A stretch of 9,708 nt of DNA from Deltaproteobacteria bacterium. Lineage in GTDB: Bacteria; Desulfobacterota; UBA8473. Positions 7,107-9,708 of this stretch are shown piece by piece. The position numbers and the translations under genes were made by a program. Under the pieces are notes generated by a model. That model did not search any database and was not told the DNA's origin. It was given only the letters and a program-made list of their open reading frames with translations. The first letter of the stretch is position 1. Each line of letters begins with the position of its first letter. The DNA is taken from NCBI GenBank assembly GCA_030643245.1, contig DAOWME010000102.1, forward strand, positions 1 through 9,708, in the 5' to 3' direction.

Positions 7107-8083
7107 TGTATAGTTCCTGTTGGTTTTTTTGGAAATTCTTCATTTTCTTGAAGATCAGCCTCATGGATCAGCTTCATATTGAAAGAATTAGGCTGAGGCA
7201 CTGACCGTACACCGGAAAGTACACGTGTAATCGTTTCCGCCCGCCTGCTTCGTGTTTGTTGAAACAGCGGTCTTGATATTCCGATGGTCTGCGGCGTTAA
7301 ACCGTCACGAATTATTGTTTCATATGTGTCTGCCGAAAAGAGTTTCTCAGTCTCTGCCAGATCTGCAATGGTATCTATTTCATACCAAGGCTTGCTGTCA
7401 AAAGAGATTGTTTGAAGCGAGAGGGCCCCGTCAGCCACCATGTCCGCAAAGACGGATTCATAATAGTCGTGCACCCTGCCGGCTGAAATGTACCGGTCCA
7501 GTCTTTTTGCAATAGCAAGCCATGAAAAGCGCGAGAAACTGTAAATATTCACCGTCTTGTACCTGATCTCATTTAGAAGACTGGCAGCGCCGCTCTGGAA
7601 CGCCTTAACCTGCTTAAATTGATTGACGGTGACAGTGGAACCGTTCATCCACGGCTGCATACGTGCAACGGCAATTCTGTCAGGATAACACATATCATCC
7701 AGCAGAGATCCGTCAAAAACAAGATCGCTTTCGATCAACAAAAACGGCTCATGAATATGTTCACGGGCCATCCAGAGTGAATAAATGTTATTGGTCGTCT
7801 CATACAGCGGGCTGAAAATATACTCGATGGTCACGCTGCCGGCCCGTGTTCCCAGAAACTCCCGAATACAATGCTCAAGGTGCCCTGTGACTATAACCAG
7901 GCGTTTGAAGCCATGCTGATTTAAAACAAATACGAGCCGTTCAAGGATGGACGCTCCATTGACCATTGTAAGGCATTTAGGCATGCTCTGCGTCAGGGGA
8001 TACAGGCGACTTCCCGTACCGGCTGCGAGGAGTAATGCTGTGGTCACACATCCGTTGTCATGATTGCTGTCGTTCAAACTCAT
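7103..8083 (-). CDS. LicC/PntC-like cytidylyltransferase, first gene of the headgroup operon
   Basis: With the start at 8083 this is 326 residues. The nucleotidyltransferase domain covers about 14-250: LLLAAGTGSRLYPLT (17-31), PKCL (35-38), TNNIYSLWMAREH (97-109), ESDLVFD (118-124) with metal ligand D120, KTVNIYSFS (176-184) and WYEIDTIADL (233-242) with the second metal ligand D237. PKCL, NNIYSL and VNIYSFS are typical of enzymes that put CMP on phosphocholine, aminoethylphosphonate or similar small phosphates rather than on sugars. CTP plus a phosphorylated amino acid or amino alcohol is the likely substrate pair. Residues 252-326 form an extra Arg-rich tail with no recognised domain. An in-frame ATG at 8104 has no ribosome-binding site, whereas AAAGGA lies 7 nt before the ATG at 8083. 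The gene overlaps the next one by 4 nt. Confidence 0.88.
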   Translation of the reverse strand: MSLNDSNHDNGCVTTALLLAAGTGSRLYPLTQSMPKCLTMVNGASILERLVFVLNQHGFKRLVIVTGHLEHCIREFLGTRAGSVTIEYIFSPLYETTNNIYSLWMAREHIHEPFLLIESDLVFDGSLLDDMCYPDRIAVARMQPWMNGSTVTVNQFKQVKAFQSGAASLLNEIRYKTVNIYSFSRFSWLAIAKRLDRYISAGRVHDYYESVFADMVADGALSLQTISFDSKPWYEIDTIADLAETEKLFSADTYETIIRDGLTPQTIGISRPLFQQTRSRRAETITRVLSGVRSVPQPNSFNMKLIHEADLQENEEFPKKPTGTIH

Positions 8084-8090
8084 ATCCTTA

Positions 8091-8096
8091 TCCTTT
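8091..8096 (-). promoter_or_regulatory. Ribosome-binding site deciding the cytidylyltransferase start
   Basis: AAAGGA on the minus strand lies 7 nt before the ATG at 8081-8083. The upstream in-frame ATG at 8104 has no comparable site, so 8083 is the better start of the operon. Confidence 0.6.
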
Positions 8097-8293
8097 CTTA
8101 CCATACCGATAATGGTGGTTACAATTGTATGCCCTTCTTTGCACTCTCCTTCAAAATATGTGACCGAAGAACTAACCTCGAAAAGCGTAAAAAGGCAAAT
8201 GAAGGATGCCGGTATGCCGCTATATTTTTACCGGACTATCAATAGATTAGCCCAACCTGCCAGGGTAAACGCATTTGGCATTTTGCCGAGGAA

Positions 8294-8639
8294 TTAGTGT
8301 CCATCCATAAATGAGCTTTAAGAAAACGGGCACTACTGTCGTGTCATGCGTGAAATATCGTATCAGGCGCTCGTCATTCCCACGAATGTGGAAATCCAGT
8401 ATTTCTGGCTACTTCGGCGCTTCTGGATTCCCGCTTCAGCGGGAATGACGGTCATCTTTGCGACATTACATAGATGACACGACACTACCAAGTTTCCAAT
8501 TCAGAAATGAGCAATTTTTTACAAGGCCAAAGAAGGCATGGGATTGCGCGGGGGAGTACAAGCATACACCGCACAAACAATCCCTCATACTGACGCAGAG
8601 ATTGTGGAAAATAGCCATTTATGGATGGGGACGAGTTAA
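8294..8639. repeat. R3 element, full-length copy with a nested insertion
   Basis: The ends are inverted: CCATCCATAAATG (8301-8313) pairs perfectly with CATTTATGGATGG (8616-8628), and the flanks run out to TTAGTG on the left and GTTAA on the right. The right part (8557-8618, minus strand) is homologous to 325-386. A second element with its own ends sits inside at 8334-8487. The block fills about half of the 670-bp gene-free region between the operon and the CBS gene. No convincing ORF is present; the rest of that region holds only a palindromic stretch near 8653-8700. Confidence 0.6.
8334..8487. repeat. R2 MITE-like element nested inside R3
   Basis: Terminal inverted repeats TACTGTCGTGTCAT (8334-8347) and ATGACACGACACTA (8474-8487) match at 13 of 14 positions and begin and end in TA, as for Tc1/mariner-IS630-type insertions. 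The interior is a large hairpin: CGTCATTCCC (8372-8381) with GGGAATGACG (8441-8450), and CTGGATTCCCG (8423-8433) with its partial partner at 8391-8399. The right arm alone forms a perfect 8-bp stem, ATTCCCGC/GCGGGAAT (8427-8446), resembling the ATTCCC..GGGAAT repeats common in proteobacteria. It is 154 bp with no ORF. Confidence 0.75.
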
Positions 8640-8776
8640 CGGGCCGTCCATCAAGGCATGAGCTTCAAAAATTTTGAAACGCATTTGAATAACATGCCTT
8701 TCCATGGTTATCGGTGGTTCTTTTCGTTTTCTTCTTGTAAATTACAATGCGTTATAGTGAATTCGTTCCCGCTATA

Positions 8777-9220
8777 TTATGACCCGGCTTTTTTTGTTCT
8801 TTCTTCATCTATCATGTCATCTAACGCTCGCAGTAAATCCACTGCTGACAACATCCCAACCAACGCTCCTGTTTTATCCAACACAGGTGTGGCGCCAATG
8901 TTATTTTCGAGCAGAAGTTTGACGGCTTTCCGTAAAGTACCATAGGTATGTATAACATGCACCTCTTGTATCATCACGTCACTCACCGACATCTCATCAT
9001 CAAGATAATAAACATGCGCTATATCCAAGGACTCATCTACCCAATCCGGTCTGCGTAATTCACGATCACTTATAATTCCAATCAACTTATTACTATCATC
9101 AACCACTGGTAAATGTCTGATGTGGTGCTCCTTCATCTTGAAGAAGGCTTCTCGAATTCCGGTGTCCGGTGAAATAGAAATAACTTTACGTGTCATGTGG
9201 TGAGTCACTTTGTTGATCAT
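8777..9220 (-). CDS. Tandem CBS-domain protein
   Basis: The 147-residue protein is two CBS domains and little else. The first spans about 5-60 (MTRKVISISPDT, IRHLPVVDD, GIISDREL) and the second about 80-135 (VMIQEVHVI, GATPVLDKTG, VGMLSAVDLL). Stand-alone CBS pairs usually sense adenine nucleotides or SAM and control a partner; none is identifiable here. A short charged tail (DEERTKKAGS) follows. The ATG has AAAGGAG ending 8 nt upstream, a strong site. It is separated from the headgroup operon by about 670 bp of repeats, so the two are probably transcribed separately. The 310 bp upstream of it (9221-9537) show no further gene. Confidence 0.92.
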   Translation of the reverse strand: MINKVTHHMTRKVISISPDTGIREAFFKMKEHHIRHLPVVDDSNKLIGIISDRELRRPDWVDESLDIAHVYYLDDEMSVSDVMIQEVHVIHTYGTLRKAVKLLLENNIGATPVLDKTGALVGMLSAVDLLRALDDMIDEERTKKAGS

Positions 9221-9537
9221 ACATTGTTCTCCTTTGGAATTGAGTTCGCGACTGCTATTCTATGGGTTGATTCTAAATTCAATAGTATTGCCCCGGACCC
9301 GCAAGTGGGGGGGATTGTAAATGATTACACCGACATTTCATACAATCTACTACGAAGAGGGAAGGAAAGTCAAGGGGGGAAAGTCTGGCCTTCGCCCTCA
9401 GTGGGTATGGCGTGGGTGCAAGTACTCGTTATGGGGAATGCAGGGGACGTGGCTCCATTAATTCCATTGACGCGATTGACATATAAGTAAGAAACATGCT
9501 AATCAAGGTTCATGTCATAAGGACTTTGATTGAGATA

Positions 9538-9708
9538 CTAAGGGGCGAAGCCGAAATAACTTCCCCATTTGTACATCTCATCTTCAGGCCATCCCCCGAT
9601 CGGGGTCGAGGACAGGCTTTGACCGATCTTCAAACACAAAATCCTCGAAATAGGTAAGACTATTCCTGTGGTTTTGTATTTTCAGATCGAACAAATATAA
9701 CCTAAATC
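9538..9708 (+). repeat. R1 dispersed repeat, copy D (continues past the window, with inserted palindrome)
   Basis: This copy has the same orientation as copy A. It starts CTAAGGGGCGAAGCCG and runs into AAATAACTTCCCCATTTG, shared with copy B. It continues after GGCCAT with CCGATCTTCAAACACAAAAT and onward to the window edge, matching copy A closely. Between GGCCAT and CTTTGACCG it carries about 24 extra bases (9593-9616) that include the perfect palindrome CCCCGATCGGGG (9594-9605). With copy A it shows the full element: GCCGAAATAACTT near one end and AAGTTATTTCGGC near the other form the inner part of the terminal inverted repeat, for a length near 195 bp without the insert. Confidence 0.8.

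Noticed and set aside
8124..8154. TTGAAG and TACAAT as a promoter for the headgroup operon
   Set aside because: The spacer would be 19 bp and the -35 box is poor, so this is too weak to call.
9197..9490. A 97-codon plus-strand frame overlapping the CBS gene start
   Set aside because: It has no recognisable domain or ribosome-binding site and overlaps the well-supported CBS start and its strong ribosome-binding site.
1..9708. R1 copies as a CRISPR array or phage attachment sites
   Set aside because: The copies are 100-195 bp, irregularly spaced by kilobases and in both orientations. There are no short regular repeats, cas genes, integrase or tRNA.

Overview
The window looks like a piece of a Gram-negative bacterial chromosome of intermediate GC. 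A fused ATP sulfurylase/APS kinase, a MidA-type methyltransferase and intergenic regions full of small palindromic or MITE-like repeats would suit an uncultured Desulfobacterota-like or related lineage. That placement is an impression with low confidence; no rRNA or other phylogenetic marker is present. Every convincing gene lies on the minus strand, so the window reads right to left.

From right to left it holds: a two-CBS-domain protein (8777-9220); about 670 bp without a gene, filled largely by nested repeat elements (8294-8639); a tightly packed four-gene operon (4425-8083); a short spacer with a repeat copy (4106-4257); a mini-operon of two tiny membrane proteins (3723-4027) behind a good sigma70-type promoter; a Sat-CysC fusion (1797-3512); a second repeat copy; midA (363-1553); and, at the left edge, a probable gene remnant (158-307) and another repeat copy.

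The most interesting part is the four-gene operon. It encodes a LicC/PntC-like cytidylyltransferase, a PLP enzyme closer to CobD (threonine-phosphate decarboxylase) than to an ordinary aminotransferase, a membrane CDP-alcohol phosphotransferase and a SAM methyltransferase. The first three overlap by 4 nt each. Together they suggest making a CDP-activated amino alcohol (for example phosphoserine to CDP-serine to CDP-ethanolamine), moving it onto a lipid or similar acceptor, and perhaps N-methylating it. This would be a Kennedy-like headgroup route without the usual kinase or phosphatidylserine decarboxylase. The pathway is inferred; the families are visible in the sequence.

Two other points stand out. 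The Sat domain of the Sat-CysC fusion has lost both sulfate-contacting arginines (replaced by Glu and Asp), while its kinase domain looks intact. At least three families of dispersed or nested non-coding repeats occupy the intergenic regions; one has four copies here, and another supplies the last seven codons of midA.
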